Below are positions 8,953 to 17,539 of a stretch of DNA of 64,000 nucleotides, piece by piece. Made by a program: the position numbers and the translations under genes. The stretch comes from Streptomyces luteolus (GTDB lineage Bacteria; Actinomycetota; Actinomycetes; Streptomycetales; Streptomycetaceae). Every line of letters begins with the position of its first letter. Position 1 is the first letter of the stretch. The notes under the pieces are model-generated. The model had not been told where the DNA came from. It searched no databases and saw only the letters and a program-made list of their open reading frames with translations. The stretch covers positions 1 to 64,000 of the forward strand of contig NZ_JASCIS010000030.1 of NCBI RefSeq assembly GCF_029968015.1, given 5' to 3'.

Positions 8953-9018
8953 GTTCTCTCCGAGGGGTGCGCTGTCTTACGTTGCCGTCTTGTTGCCCTT
9001 GACGTGGGCGCCGTTGAT

Positions 9019-9172
9019 CGCCCTGCGGGCTCGTCCTCAAGCGCCGGACCGGCTGATTTTCGCCCTGCGGGCTCGTCCTCAAACGCCGGACCGGCTGATT
9101 TTCGCCCTGCGGGCTCGTCCTCAAGCGCCGGACGGGCTGATTTTGTCCTCAAGCGCCGGACCGGCTGGATTT
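9019..9172. repeat. Family-A tandem array (42-bp unit, 3.7 copies)
   Basis: Three head-to-tail 42-bp units at 9019-9060, 9061-9102 and 9103-9144, plus a 28-bp partial at 9145-9172. Units share CGCCCTGCGGGCTCGTCCTC, AAGCGCCGGAC and GGCTGATTTT and differ at single bases. The array fills most of the gap between the response regulator stop and the histidine kinase start. Related arrays, inverted, occur at 16466-16549 and about 34250-34408. Confidence 0.9.
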
Positions 9173-9204
9173 ACCGCCGTACGGGCTGGGGCACGCTGCC
9201 ATTC

Positions 9205-9891
9205 TCAGCTCTTCTCGAAGCGGAACCCCACGCCCCGGACCGTTGCGATGTACCTCGGGTTGGCCGCGTCGTCGCCCAGCTTCTTGCGGAGCCAGGAGAT
9301 GTGCATGTCCAGGGTCTTCGTCGAGGACCACCAGGTCGTGTCCCAGACCTCGCGCATCAGCTGGTCGCGGGTGACGACCCGGCCCGCGTCCCGGACCAGG
9401 ACCCGCAGGAGGTCGAACTCCTTGGCCGTGAGCTGGAGTTCCTCCTCGCCCATCCAGGCGCGGTGCGATTCGACGTCGATGCGGACGCCGTGCGTGGCGG
9501 GGGCCTGGACCGGCTCGGCGGCGCCGCGGCGGAGCAGGGCCCGGACCCGGGCGAGGAGTTCGGCGAGGCGGAAGGGCTTCGTCACGTAGTCGTCGGCGCC
9601 GGCGTCCAGGCCGACCACCGTGTCCACCTCGTCCGCCCGGGCGGTGAGGATCAGGATCGGGATCGTGTGCCCCTCGGCGCGCAGCCGCCGGGCCACCTCC
9701 AGACCGTCCATGCCGGGCAGCCCCAGGTCGAGCACCACCAGGTCGACTCCGCCGACGCCACCCTGCAGCCCTGCTTCGAGCGCCGTCGGTCCGTCCTCCC
9801 GCACCTCCACCTCGTACCCCTCCCGGCGCAGGGCGCGGGCCAGTGGCTCCGAGATGGATGCGTCGTCCTCGGCGAGCAGTACACGGGTCAT
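9205..9891 (-). CDS. OmpR/PhoB-type response regulator
   Basis: 228 aa. The receiver domain has the acidic pair EDD at residues 8-10, the phospho-acceptor Asp55 (VVLDLGLPGMDG) and the Lys in DDYVTKPF. The C-terminal winged helix (LTAKEFDLLRVLV to YIATVRGVGFRFE) binds DNA. The ATG at 9891 gives MTRVLLAEDD; longer in-frame starts lack family similarity. It is transcribed before the sensor kinase. A perfect TTGACA lies on this strand at 10124-10119 but without a convincing -10. Confidence 0.94.
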   Translation of the reverse strand: MTRVLLAEDDASISEPLARALRREGYEVEVREDGPTALEAGLQGGVGGVDLVVLDLGLPGMDGLEVARRLRAEGHTIPILILTARADEVDTVVGLDAGADDYVTKPFRLAELLARVRALLRRGAAEPVQAPATHGVRIDVESHRAWMGEEELQLTAKEFDLLRVLVRDAGRVVTRDQLMREVWDTTWWSSTKTLDMHISWLRKKLGDDAANPRYIATVRGVGFRFEKS

Positions 9892-10318
9892 GGAGTGATG
9901 GTAGTCCGCGCCACCTCGCTGACTTGGGCGGATACCGGGGTTCCGGCCGTCCGGTGAGCGGTGGCCCGAATCCGCTGGTCGGACGCGGTTCTTTCGGCGC
10001 CAGGGCTCCGTACGAAATACCCTTGCGCTACCTTCGAAACCGTGGCCTGGGTTCCATGGTTCCCTGTGATCCATCTCTCAGGACCTTCCATATACCGCTT
10101 TAACATGCCGTAATGGAGTGTCAACGCCCTTGCGAACATTGCGGAACCTCAGGAGTTCGGCATCGCTCGGGGCCTTGTGTGCGCCGACTGGATCGCAGTC
10201 CCGTAGCAAGAGTTTGACCAGTGGGCCGGGTCCGCGCGACGCCGTACGGTTCCGGCCGCCCCCCACCCGGGCGCGCGTGCGCTTGCGCGGCGCTTCCCCG
10301 AGCGTAGAAGGAACCCCC
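9892..10318. other. Divergent intergenic region, regulator / peptide transporter
   Basis: 427 nt without a credible gene. It holds a relatively A/T-rich stretch (about 10088-10120) and a TTGACA on the minus strand, presumably part of the response regulator promoter. The transporter ribosome site GAAGGA lies at about 10306. I see no clear palindromic operator or riboswitch. Confidence 0.5.
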
Positions 10319-11821
10319 ATGGCGTCCAGCCTGACGAAGGACTCGGCCGGTACCGCACCCGGCAGCGAGAAGACCTTCCTCGGCCACCCCCGCGGCCTGG
10401 CCAACCTGTTCATGACCGAGATGTGGGAGCGCTACAGCTTCTACGGCATGCGGGCCCTGCTCGTGCTCTACCTGACGGCCACGGTCGCCGACGGTGGGCT
10501 CGGAATGAAGACGGCCACCGCGGTGGCGATCTACTCGGTCTACAACGCTCTGGTCTACCTGCTCGCCCTGCCGGGCGGCTGGCTCGCCGACCGCCTGTGG
10601 GGGCCGCGCAAGACCACCGGCATCGGCGCGGCCATCATCATGGTCGGCCACTTCACACTGGCCCTGCCGTGGGAAGGCACGTTCTTCGCCGGGCTCGGCC
10701 TGATCGCGCTCGGCTCGGGTCTGCTGAAGTCCAACATCTCCACGATGGTGGGCCACCTCTACCCGGACAAGAACGACCCGCGGCGTGACGCGGGCTTCTC
10801 GATCTTCTACATCGCGATCAACATCGGTGCCTTCTTCGCGCCGCTGAGCATCGGCCTGGTCGGCCAGGCGGTCAACTGGCACCTCGGCTTCGCGATGGCC
10901 GGTGTCGGCATGGCCCTGGGCCTGGTGTTCTTCCTGCTCGGCTACCGCCACCTGTCGCCCGAGTCGGACGTCGTCACCTCGCCGATGACCGCTGCCGAGC
11001 GCCAGTCCCTGGTCAAGAAGGGCCTGATCTGGCTGGCCGTCGCGGTCGTCGCGTACGGCTTCGTCATCGCCGCCGGCTGGTTCACCGTCGACTGGATGCT
11101 GTGGCCGCTGACCATCATCGGTCTGCTGCTGCCGATCTGGTACCTGGTCAAGGTCAAGCGCGACAAGGACCTCGACGAGGTCGAGCAGAAGCGGATGTCC
11201 GCATACGTCTGGTTCTTCGTCGTCGCCGCCGTGTTCTGGGGCATCTACGACCAGACCGGCTCCACCCTGAGCCTGTTCGCGAAGGAGAACACGACCAACA
11301 CGCTGCTCGGCTTCGACTTCCCGTCCAGCTGGTTCCAGTCCCTGAACCCGCTGTACGTGATGGCGCTCGCCCCGGTCTTCGCGGCCCTGTGGGTCGCGCT
11401 GAACAAGCGCGGCAAGGAGCCGAGCACCATCACGAAGTTCGCCAACGGCGTCTTCCTGATCGGTCTGTCCTTCTTCGTGATGATGCTCGCGCAGGCCGCG
11501 GCCTCGGGCGACGCGAAGGTCACCCCGCTGTGGCTGTGCTCGGTCTACCTGATCCAGACCGTCGGTGAGCTCACGCTCTCCCCGGTCGGTCTGTCCCTGA
11601 CGACCAAGCTGGCCCCGGCCAAGTACGCCTCCCAGATGATGGGTGTGTTCTTCCTGGCCGTGACCGCGGGCGACTCCACCATCGCGCTGCTGCAGCTGCT
11701 CGGCGCACCGACCGACACACAGTTCTGGTTCGCCAGCCAGGGCGCCCTCGCCGTCCTGTGCGGTGTCGCGGTGTTCATGCTGCGCAAGCGGGTCAAGGCG
11801 CTGATGGGCGGCGTCCACTGA
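10319..11821 (+). CDS. POT/PTR family proton-coupled oligopeptide transporter
   Basis: 500 aa, 12-14 hydrophobic segments. The family motif ExxERxxYYG is present as MWERYSFYGMRALLVLYL, and the second PTR2 signature is FSIFYIAINIGAFFAP. Length and topology match bacterial di/tripeptide:proton symporters. The ATG at 10319 has GAAGGA 6 nt upstream; earlier in-frame starts encode a low-complexity Arg-rich leader. A strong hairpin follows the gene. Peptide specificity cannot be read from sequence. Confidence 0.93.
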   Translation: MASSLTKDSAGTAPGSEKTFLGHPRGLANLFMTEMWERYSFYGMRALLVLYLTATVADGGLGMKTATAVAIYSVYNALVYLLALPGGWLADRLWGPRKTTGIGAAIIMVGHFTLALPWEGTFFAGLGLIALGSGLLKSNISTMVGHLYPDKNDPRRDAGFSIFYIAINIGAFFAPLSIGLVGQAVNWHLGFAMAGVGMALGLVFFLLGYRHLSPESDVVTSPMTAAERQSLVKKGLIWLAVAVVAYGFVIAAGWFTVDWMLWPLTIIGLLLPIWYLVKVKRDKDLDEVEQKRMSAYVWFFVVAAVFWGIYDQTGSTLSLFAKENTTNTLLGFDFPSSWFQSLNPLYVMALAPVFAALWVALNKRGKEPSTITKFANGVFLIGLSFFVMMLAQAAASGDAKVTPLWLCSVYLIQTVGELTLSPVGLSLTTKLAPAKYASQMMGVFFLAVTAGDSTIALLQLLGAPTDTQFWFASQGALAVLCGVAVFMLRKRVKALMGGVH

Positions 11822-11862
11822 CGCCGTCTCGATAACCGTCGTTCGAAAACCGTCGTTCGAAC

Positions 11863-11899
11863 GGAGGGCCGTCGCACCACCCGGTGCGGTGGCCCTCCG
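11863..11899 (+). terminator. Hairpin terminator after the peptide transporter
   Basis: Inverted repeat with outer arms CGGAGGGCC and GGCCCTCCG, and inner arms CGCACC and GGTGCG around a 4-nt loop. No U-tract follows, as is usual in Streptomyces. It lies 42 nt after the stop codon. Confidence 0.75.
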
Positions 11900-11944
11900 C
11901 CGTTTCCGGTTAAACCGCGCCCGTCCGAGGGGCACGATCACGCC

Positions 11945-12772
11945 ATGCGCCGTGCCTTGCTCGCCCCCCTCGTGTGCGGGGCGCTGCTGTCCGGAAGTTT
12001 CGTCGTCGTCCAGGCGGCCCCCGGCCCCGTGGTGCGGGGCTACTCGTACGGACAGCACGCCCGCCAGACCGTCACGGTGTACGGCACGAAGGGCCCCGCC
12101 CTCGTGATCCTGCACGGCGGGTACTGGGCGGAGGACACCGACTGGAGCGAGTGGGCGAGCTGGTTCGCCGAGCGCGGCTTCCGGGTGTACGACACCGACT
12201 ACCGCCTCAACTCCGACGCGCCCTGGGACGCCCAGCGCGCGGACGCCCTCGCCGCGCTCCGCTGGGTCACCGCCCGCAACGGCGGTGCCCGGCCGCTGCT
12301 CCTCGGCTCGTCGGCGGGTGGCCAGATCGCGACGGTCGCCGGTACGTACGGGGCCGGCGCCACCCGCGTGCGCGGCGTCGTCGCGCTGTCCCCGGTGGCC
12401 ACGCCGTTCCGGGCCTGGGTCGACGGGGCACGCGACGGCGCCGACCGCCATCAGCGCAGGCTGCGCCGGGAGGCCCACAGGCTCGCGGGCTGCGACCCGG
12501 AGCGGGAGGGCCGCCTCTGCTGGGCCCGCTGGGCGGACATGGCGGCCCGTACGCACGCCTCTGGCACGGAGGACGCGCCGCTGTTCCTGGTGCACTCGGC
12601 CGAGGACTTCGTGCCCGCGGCGCACTCGCACGACCTGGCCGACGCGCAGAGCGTCGCCGGGCGCACCGACACCTGGCTGCGCGTCGTGCCGGGCTCGGCG
12701 CACGGCGCGAAGCTCCTGGACGACGGCGGGGTTCGCAGCTCCGTGCTCCGCTGGCTGCGCGAGCACGCCTGA
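11945..12772 (+). CDS. Secreted alpha/beta hydrolase
   Basis: 275 aa with a Sec-type signal peptide (residues 1 to about 26: basic MRR, hydrophobic LLAPLVCGALLSGSFVVV, cleavage near VQAAP). The HGGYW oxyanion motif and the nucleophile elbow GSSAGG place it in the kynurenine-formamidase/hormone-sensitive-lipase-like branch. Candidate acid and His are in HSAEDFVPA and GSAHGAKLL. An esterase or amidase acting outside the cell is likely; the substrate is unknown. Confidence 0.85.
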   Translation: MRRALLAPLVCGALLSGSFVVVQAAPGPVVRGYSYGQHARQTVTVYGTKGPALVILHGGYWAEDTDWSEWASWFAERGFRVYDTDYRLNSDAPWDAQRADALAALRWVTARNGGARPLLLGSSAGGQIATVAGTYGAGATRVRGVVALSPVATPFRAWVDGARDGADRHQRRLRREAHRLAGCDPEREGRLCWARWADMAARTHASGTEDAPLFLVHSAEDFVPAAHSHDLADAQSVAGRTDTWLRVVPGSAHGAKLLDDGGVRSSVLRWLREHA

Positions 12773-12778
12773 CCTTTG

Positions 12779-12808
12779 CCCGTACCCGTACCCGTACCCG
12801 TGCCCGTA
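12779..12808. repeat. Hexamer tandem repeat CCCGTA
   Basis: Five consecutive 6-bp units (one is CCCGTG) begin 7 nt after the hydrolase stop codon and lie in the gap before the convergent surface-protein operon. It is a simple repeat likely to vary in copy number between strains. Confidence 0.85.
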
Positions 12809-12913
12809 CGAGAATGAACTCGCGGGCGGGCCAAGGGAGTTGCCGCCCTTGAAGCCCGCCCGCGAGCCGAGCCCAGCCGAGCCGAGCCGGTGGTTCAGCC
12901 GGGCCCCGGTGGT

Positions 12914-14281
12914 TCAGCGCCTGCGGAGCAGGGCCAGTCGGCGTGGCATGAACGTGAAGACAGCGCCGCCGAGCAGGATCACCGTCCCCGCGACCAGGCC
13001 GAGCGCGCGCAGCGACCCGTCGTCGCTCGCGCCGGTCTCCGCGAGGCCGCCGCCGGACGAGCCGCCCGCCGCGCCACCCGCCGAACCCGAGCCCGAGCCG
13101 GAGCCGCCCGCCGCGCCACCCGGCTGCGCCGAGGTGTCGAGCTCCAGGGAGACCTCCGTCCTGGCCGGGGTGCACGTGGTCGTCGTGCCCAGGGCCTTCA
13201 CCGTGAGCACGCCGGGCGACAGCGTGGACTTGCCGTCCGCGCCCGGCTTGTACGTCCCCTTCAGGTCCGGGATCTCGATCGGGTCACCGGACTTGATGGG
13301 CTCCTTGTTGGTCGGGCCCTCCACATGCACGGTGCCCTTGTCGGCCCCGCCGAGCTTGACCTCCATCGACGGCTTGACCGAGTCCTTCGGGATGTCGGCG
13401 GGGCTGTCCATCACGGACTTCTTGAACTTCACGGTGAGATCGAAGTTCTCGCCGCTCTTCGCCGCGTCGATCTGCACGGGCGAGGTGGCTTCCTTGTCGC
13501 CGATCGGCGTCTTGCACTTGTACGGGATCTGGACCTCCTTGCCCTTGAAGTCCGCCTGGCCGCCCCCGCCGCCGGTCGAACCGCCGGAGGAGCCCCCGGA
13601 GTCCGAGCCTCCGGAGTCCGAGCCGCCCGCGTCGCCGCCGCCCGCCGCGCCGCCCGTGGGCAGCCCGGTCGGCAGGCCGGTGGGCAGTCCGGTCGGCGGT
13701 GTGGTCGGCAGGCCTCCCGTCGTACCGCCCGATCCGGAGTCCGCGACCTTGATCGTCGCCGCGGACTTCACGGCCTCTTCGGGGCTGCACTTGGTGTCTG
13801 TCGACAGCGGCTTGCTGACGTTGATGTTGTAGGCGTCCGGGGTCAGCGTGATCTCGCCCGGCTTCGTCAGCTTCAGCTTGGCCTTCATGTCGGACAGCAC
13901 CATCGGGCTGCCCTTCTTGATCGGCGGGTTCTTCCGCTCGCCCGTCATCGCGAGGTCCTCGGTCTGGGCGCCGCCGACCTTGATCGTGCCGGTCGGCAGC
14001 ACCGTGTTCTCCGCCAGGTCGAGGATGTCGGGGTTCTTCGACGCGGCCTCGGTGGTCTTCCACACCACCTCCACCTCGTCCCCGACCTTCGCCTCGGCCG
14101 GTGCCTCGATCTCCACCTTCGTGATGCCGTGCACCGGATCCATGCCGGAGATCGCCGGCGGAATGCACTCGGTCTTGTACGCGGTCGCGGCGGCCTGCGC
14201 CGGGCTCGCGGCGAGGACGAGGCCCGTGCCGCTGAGCATGAGCGCGACACCGAGCGCACTCGCTCTCCGTTGAGTGATCAC
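12914..14281 (-). CDS. Sortase-anchored surface protein (LAETG), two-domain
   Basis: 455 aa, start GTG at 14281 (GGGAAGG upstream), overlapping the preceding stop as GTGA. Signal peptide residues 1 to about 32 (ends ASPAQAAA). Two related beta-rich domains (about 35-180 and 240-370) are joined by a Gly/Ser/Pro/Thr linker containing LPTGLPTGLPTG and DSGGSDSGG repeats. The C-terminal sorting signal is LAETG (413-417), then a hydrophobic helix and an Arg-rich tail. LAxTG is the motif used by Streptomyces class E sortases, so covalent wall attachment is expected. The second domain closely resembles the single domain of the LPQTG protein at 16601-17335. Function unknown. Confidence 0.85.
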   Translation of the reverse strand: MITQRRASALGVALMLSGTGLVLAASPAQAAATAYKTECIPPAISGMDPVHGITKVEIEAPAEAKVGDEVEVVWKTTEAASKNPDILDLAENTVLPTGTIKVGGAQTEDLAMTGERKNPPIKKGSPMVLSDMKAKLKLTKPGEITLTPDAYNINVSKPLSTDTKCSPEEAVKSAATIKVADSGSGGTTGGLPTTPPTGLPTGLPTGLPTGGAAGGGDAGGSDSGGSDSGGSSGGSTGGGGGQADFKGKEVQIPYKCKTPIGDKEATSPVQIDAAKSGENFDLTVKFKKSVMDSPADIPKDSVKPSMEVKLGGADKGTVHVEGPTNKEPIKSGDPIEIPDLKGTYKPGADGKSTLSPGVLTVKALGTTTTCTPARTEVSLELDTSAQPGGAAGGSGSGSGSAGGAAGGSSGGGLAETGASDDGSLRALGLVAGTVILLGGAVFTFMPRRLALLRRR

Positions 14282-15495
14282 GTGTTTCCCTTCCCTGGTG
14301 CCGTCGGTCGGTCCTGTTGCGGTGCGGAGAGCCGGTGCGGTGCTCCTTGTGCTTCTTGTGCTCCTGGTGCTCCTTGTGCTTTTTGTGCTCCCGGTGCTCC
14401 CGGAGCTCCCGGAGCGGAGTCCGGGGTGAACCACGGCAGCGTGGCCGTGGTGGTGTTCGTGCTCTCGGCCGTCGCCTGCGCCGCCGTCGCCCGCGGCCGC
14501 CGCGCGGTGCGCCTGCCGGAGGACCGCCCGCCGCGCGCCCCGGGCAGCCTCGCTCGCGTCAACTCCCGTACGCGGCGGGCCCGATGGCTGCCGGAGCGGG
14601 CGGGCCGCGGCCGTACCCGGTCGACGACAGCCATGCCGATCCGGAAGACCGCCGCGGGCACGACCAGGCAGAGCAGGATCCAGAAGATGGTGACGCCCCA
14701 GGGCCGGCCCACGTCCCAGGGCTGCTCGGCGAGCACCTTGCCGCCGTACCGCAGCGAGACCGCGTAGTCCCCGTACGCCCCCGGATTCAGCTGGACCTGC
14801 AGCTTGACCTGGGCCTTCTTGCCGGGCGCGAGGGTGCCGCGCCACTGCTGCTCCTCCCACTGCGGGGCGAACACGCCGTGCGCGGTGCCGACCTTGAAGA
14901 CCGGGTCCTTCACCGGCGCCGAGCCGAGGTTGCCGACTGTGGCCACGAGGGTGCGGCTCGCGGGCGCGCCGAACCAGGTCAGGACGTTCCCGGAGCCTTC
15001 GAGCCGGGGGGCGGCGAGGACCGCGAGCTTGCCGCCGGCCGGCTGCTCGGGCACTTTCTTCACGGGGTGCCCGGCGACCGTGAACTCGGCCTGCGCGGCG
15101 GCCTTCTCACCGGTCACGGTCGCGACCCGGACCACACAGGGGCAGGCGACGGGCGGCTCGGCGACCGGCAGTTCCTTGCGGAACGAGCCGTCGCCGTCGG
15201 TGGTGACGGCCCGGCCGTCGGCGTTGGCGCAGGCGTTGGTCCCGCCGACGGGCTCGGCCTCGCCCTCGGCCTGCCCGCAGATCAGCAGCATCAGGAGCGC
15301 CTTGGGCCGCCAGTCCTCGCCGGTGACGGTGATGGATCCGCCCTTGCCCGCCTGTTTCTCGGACAGTTCGACGCTGGGCGCCTCCGCCTCCGCTGCCGCC
15401 GCGCTCGCGGGCGGCGCGGCCAGTACGACCGCCACGGCGGCCGCCACCGCGAGGATCAGTGCCCGGATGCTCGTGCTGACCGTCCTGCCGATCAC
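14278..15495 (-). CDS. Membrane-anchored secreted protein, neocarzinostatin/Ig-like N-terminal domain
   Basis: 405 aa. The GTG start (15495) overlaps the upstream stop as GTGA and its own stop overlaps the next GTG, so it is translationally coupled on both sides. A signal peptide (about 5-35) is followed by a beta-sandwich region with two Cys pairs (LLICGQ...NACANADG and VACPCVVRV) resembling the neocarzinostatin-apoprotein family. A second Ig-like segment follows (LVATVGNLGSAPVKDPVF), then a TM (about 280-302, WGVTIFWILLCLVVPAAVF). The long basic then Ala/Pro/Gly/Gln-rich tail includes tandem GAPGAPGAQ units encoded by 9-bp DNA repeats (about 14330-14420). The tail should be cytoplasmic. Role unknown. 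Confidence 0.75.
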   Translation of the reverse strand: MIGRTVSTSIRALILAVAAAVAVVLAAPPASAAAAEAEAPSVELSEKQAGKGGSITVTGEDWRPKALLMLLICGQAEGEAEPVGGTNACANADGRAVTTDGDGSFRKELPVAEPPVACPCVVRVATVTGEKAAAQAEFTVAGHPVKKVPEQPAGGKLAVLAAPRLEGSGNVLTWFGAPASRTLVATVGNLGSAPVKDPVFKVGTAHGVFAPQWEEQQWRGTLAPGKKAQVKLQVQLNPGAYGDYAVSLRYGGKVLAEQPWDVGRPWGVTIFWILLCLVVPAAVFRIGMAVVDRVRPRPARSGSHRARRVRELTRARLPGARGGRSSGRRTARRPRATAAQATAESTNTTTATLPWFTPDSAPGAPGAPGAQKAQGAPGAQEAQGAPHRLSAPQQDRPTAPGKGNT

Positions 15496-16433
15496 GTCGC
15501 CGCTCCCGTCAACTCGCGTTCCGTCTGCTGCTGTTCGGCCCGGCCCGATCCGCGCCCCCGCCACCCGCGCCCCCGCCGCCCGCGCACCCACCGTCCGCCC
15601 GCGACGACCGCCACGAGTCCGCCGACCGCGCCCGCGAGCGCGCCCCACGGCACGAACGTGGCCGAGGCCAGGCCCTGGTCCCGGGCGCCGCCCGCCGCCG
15701 TCACCGTGAGCCGGACGTCGACCGAGTCGAGGGCCGGGGCGTCGGGCCAGGGTTCGGTGAGCGTGACCCGGCGGCCGGGCAGCAGCTCGACGGGCAGGGC
15801 GCGCGGGGCCCGGTCGAGCGCCTTCCCGAACAGCCCGTCGGCGCGCACCGCGAGCTTCGGCGTGAGCACGGTGTTGCCCCGGTTCACCAGGTCGTAGCGG
15901 ATGCGCCTGCCGTCGTCGGCGAGCCGGACCCGTTCCACGGTGAGCGCGGACAGGGTGGGCCCGCCGACCCGCAGGTGCAGGCGTACGCCCGTACTGCGGC
16001 CCGCGCCGCTCGCCAGGATCGCCGCCGGGTGGTCGCCGGGCACCGCACCGTCCGGCACGGTCACCGTGAACGGCACCTCGGCCCGGGTGCGCGGCGGCAC
16101 GGTGACCTTCCGTTCGGCGAGCCGGATCCAGGCACCGCCGTCCCGTGACGCCCCGTCGGCCTCGATCTCGAAGGACCCGTCGGCCGCGTTGTCGGCGTCG
16201 GCCCCGCGCAGTTCGACGGTACGTGCGGAGTCGCCCGGGTTGGTGACCGTCACCGTGTCCTGGAGCACGGCACCGGGCGCGCCCTCCAGGTAGAACGACG
16301 ACCGCCCGTCCCCCGCGGACCGTGCGGGCGCGAGGGACCAGTCCTCGTCGGCGTACGCGGACGCTCCGGGCAGCGCGAACAGACCGGCGACCAGACAGAG
16401 AACGGCGGAGGCTCGGGGGACGACGGGGGGCAT
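15492..16433 (-). CDS. DUF916/WxL-interacting-like secreted membrane protein
   Basis: 313 aa. Signal peptide to about residue 30 (GASAYADE). Two consecutive Ig-like beta domains (SFYLEGAPGAVLQDTVTVTN..., typical of the DUF916/COG1470 group that binds peptidoglycan or partner surface proteins) are followed by a TM near the C-terminus (WGALAGAVGGLVAVVAGG) and an Arg-rich cytoplasmic tail. AGGAGCC lies before the ATG at 16433. It is second in the surface operon and its stop overlaps the next start. Scaffolding for the two sortase substrates is a reasonable but untested idea. Confidence 0.78.
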   Translation of the reverse strand: MPPVVPRASAVLCLVAGLFALPGASAYADEDWSLAPARSAGDGRSSFYLEGAPGAVLQDTVTVTNPGDSARTVELRGADADNAADGSFEIEADGASRDGGAWIRLAERKVTVPPRTRAEVPFTVTVPDGAVPGDHPAAILASGAGRSTGVRLHLRVGGPTLSALTVERVRLADDGRRIRYDLVNRGNTVLTPKLAVRADGLFGKALDRAPRALPVELLPGRRVTLTEPWPDAPALDSVDVRLTVTAAGGARDQGLASATFVPWGALAGAVGGLVAVVAGGRWVRGRRGRGWRGRGSGRAEQQQTERELTGAAT

Positions 16434-16465
16434 CGGCGGCTCCTGGAGGGCGGTACGGGGAAACG

Positions 16466-16549
16466 AATCAGCCCGTCCGGCGCTTGAGGACGAGGCCGAA
16501 GGCCGACAATCAGCCCGTCCGGCGCTTGAGGACGAGCCCGCAGGGCGAC
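16466..16549. repeat. Family-A repeat, two 42-bp units
   Basis: Units 16466-16507 and 16508-16549 share AATCAGCCCGTCCGGCGCTT and GAGGACGAG; the last 12 bases differ (GGCCGAAGGCC against CCCGCAGGGC), each making a small palindrome. It occupies the 167-nt gap between the first and second genes of the surface operon. Confidence 0.9.
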
Positions 16550-16600
16550 AAGGGGCGCGCTGGTCCACGGCAAGGAACAGACGACGCAAGCCCCGCCGAC

Positions 16601-17335
16601 CTACCCCCGCACCTGATTCCGCCGAGTAAGCCACAGCACCCCCGCCGCGCCGACCAGAACCACCGTCCCGCCGAGCGTGCCGAGCGCGACGGCCGAGTCC
16701 TCCGGTCCGGTCTGCGGAAGTTCCTCGCCGCCGCCCGACGATGCCCCGCCGCCCGACGCCTTCACGTCGAGGGTGAGGGACGGCTTCGGGTTGTTCTTGG
16801 GCGTACAGGTGGTGGTCGTACCAAGGGCCTTGATGGTCAGCGTGGACGCGGTGAAGGTGACCTTGCCGGACTTCTTCGGCGTGTACGTACCCGTCAAGTC
16901 ACTGATCTTGATGGGGGTGTTGGCGGGGATCGCCTCGGCGTTGGGCGGCCCGGTGACGCTGAGGGTGCCGCTCTCCGCGCCGCCGAGCTTGATCTTCGCG
17001 CTGGGCTTCATGGCGCCCTTGCCGAGCTCCACCGGGCTGGACGAGACACCCTTCTCGAAGGACATGGTGAGCTTGTGGCCGCCGCCGCTCTCGACGCTCT
17101 TGATGTCGATGGGTGAGACGGCACCCTTGTTGCCGATCGGCGTCTTGCACTGGTAGTCGACGTCCACGACCTCGGCGTGCGCGGCGGGCGCGGCGAGGAG
17201 CACCGCCGAACCGGCCAGTCCCGCGGCCGCCACGAACGCGGCGCAACGCCGGCCTGCCGACCGCCGGCCTGCCGACCGCCCGCCTGCCGACCGCCCGCCT
17301 GCGGCACATGTCTTCGGGCTCTTCGGGTACGACAC
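16601..17335 (-). CDS. Sortase-anchored surface protein (LPQTG), single-domain
   Basis: 244 aa from a GTG start at 17335 (GGGGAA upstream). The basic leader has four near-identical Gly-Arg-Ser-Ala repeats before the hydrophobic signal core (FVAAAGLAGSAVLLAAPAAHA). One beta domain (about 60-185) contains YQCKTPIGNKGAVSPIDI and KALGTTTTCTP, both almost repeated in the LAETG protein. The sorting signal is LPQTG (206-210), then a hydrophobic span and TRRNQVRG. It is first gene of the four-gene operon. No sortase gene is in the window. Confidence 0.85.
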   Translation of the reverse strand: MSYPKSPKTCAAGGRSAGGRSAGRRSAGRRCAAFVAAAGLAGSAVLLAAPAAHAEVVDVDYQCKTPIGNKGAVSPIDIKSVESGGGHKLTMSFEKGVSSSPVELGKGAMKPSAKIKLGGAESGTLSVTGPPNAEAIPANTPIKISDLTGTYTPKKSGKVTFTASTLTIKALGTTTTCTPKNNPKPSLTLDVKASGGGASSGGGEELPQTGPEDSAVALGTLGGTVVLVGAAGVLWLTRRNQVRG

Positions 17336-17539
17336 CTTGAGTTCCCCTCTTCCAACTGCCCGTGCGCCACCGACAGTTCCTGACGGCACATCAGATCGGG
17401 CGCTCAAGGTACGCCGGGGACCTTGTGGAGGGAAGACAAAAGACAGCCCGGATCTCGGGCTGTCGAAGGGGTGGCCGAGGGGCCGCGCCAAGGACCACCG
17501 AACCTGCGGTAACCCTTGGGGGGACTGCTGGGCGAACTC

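Noticed and set aside
8937..9152. 71-codon ORF with KSAGPALEDEPAGR repeats over the family-A array
   Set aside because: It is a translation of the 42-bp DNA repeat and overlaps the start of the histidine kinase; no start signal.
14330..14420. Possible CRISPR-like array of short repeats
   Set aside because: Units are 9 bp, imperfect and within a coding frame (Gly-Ala-Pro-Gln tail); no spacer structure and no cas genes.
12914..17335. Idea that the surface operon is a chaplin/rodlin or type VII secretion locus
   Set aside because: No chaplin domain, no EccC/EsxA genes; proteins have ordinary Sec signals and sortase motifs.
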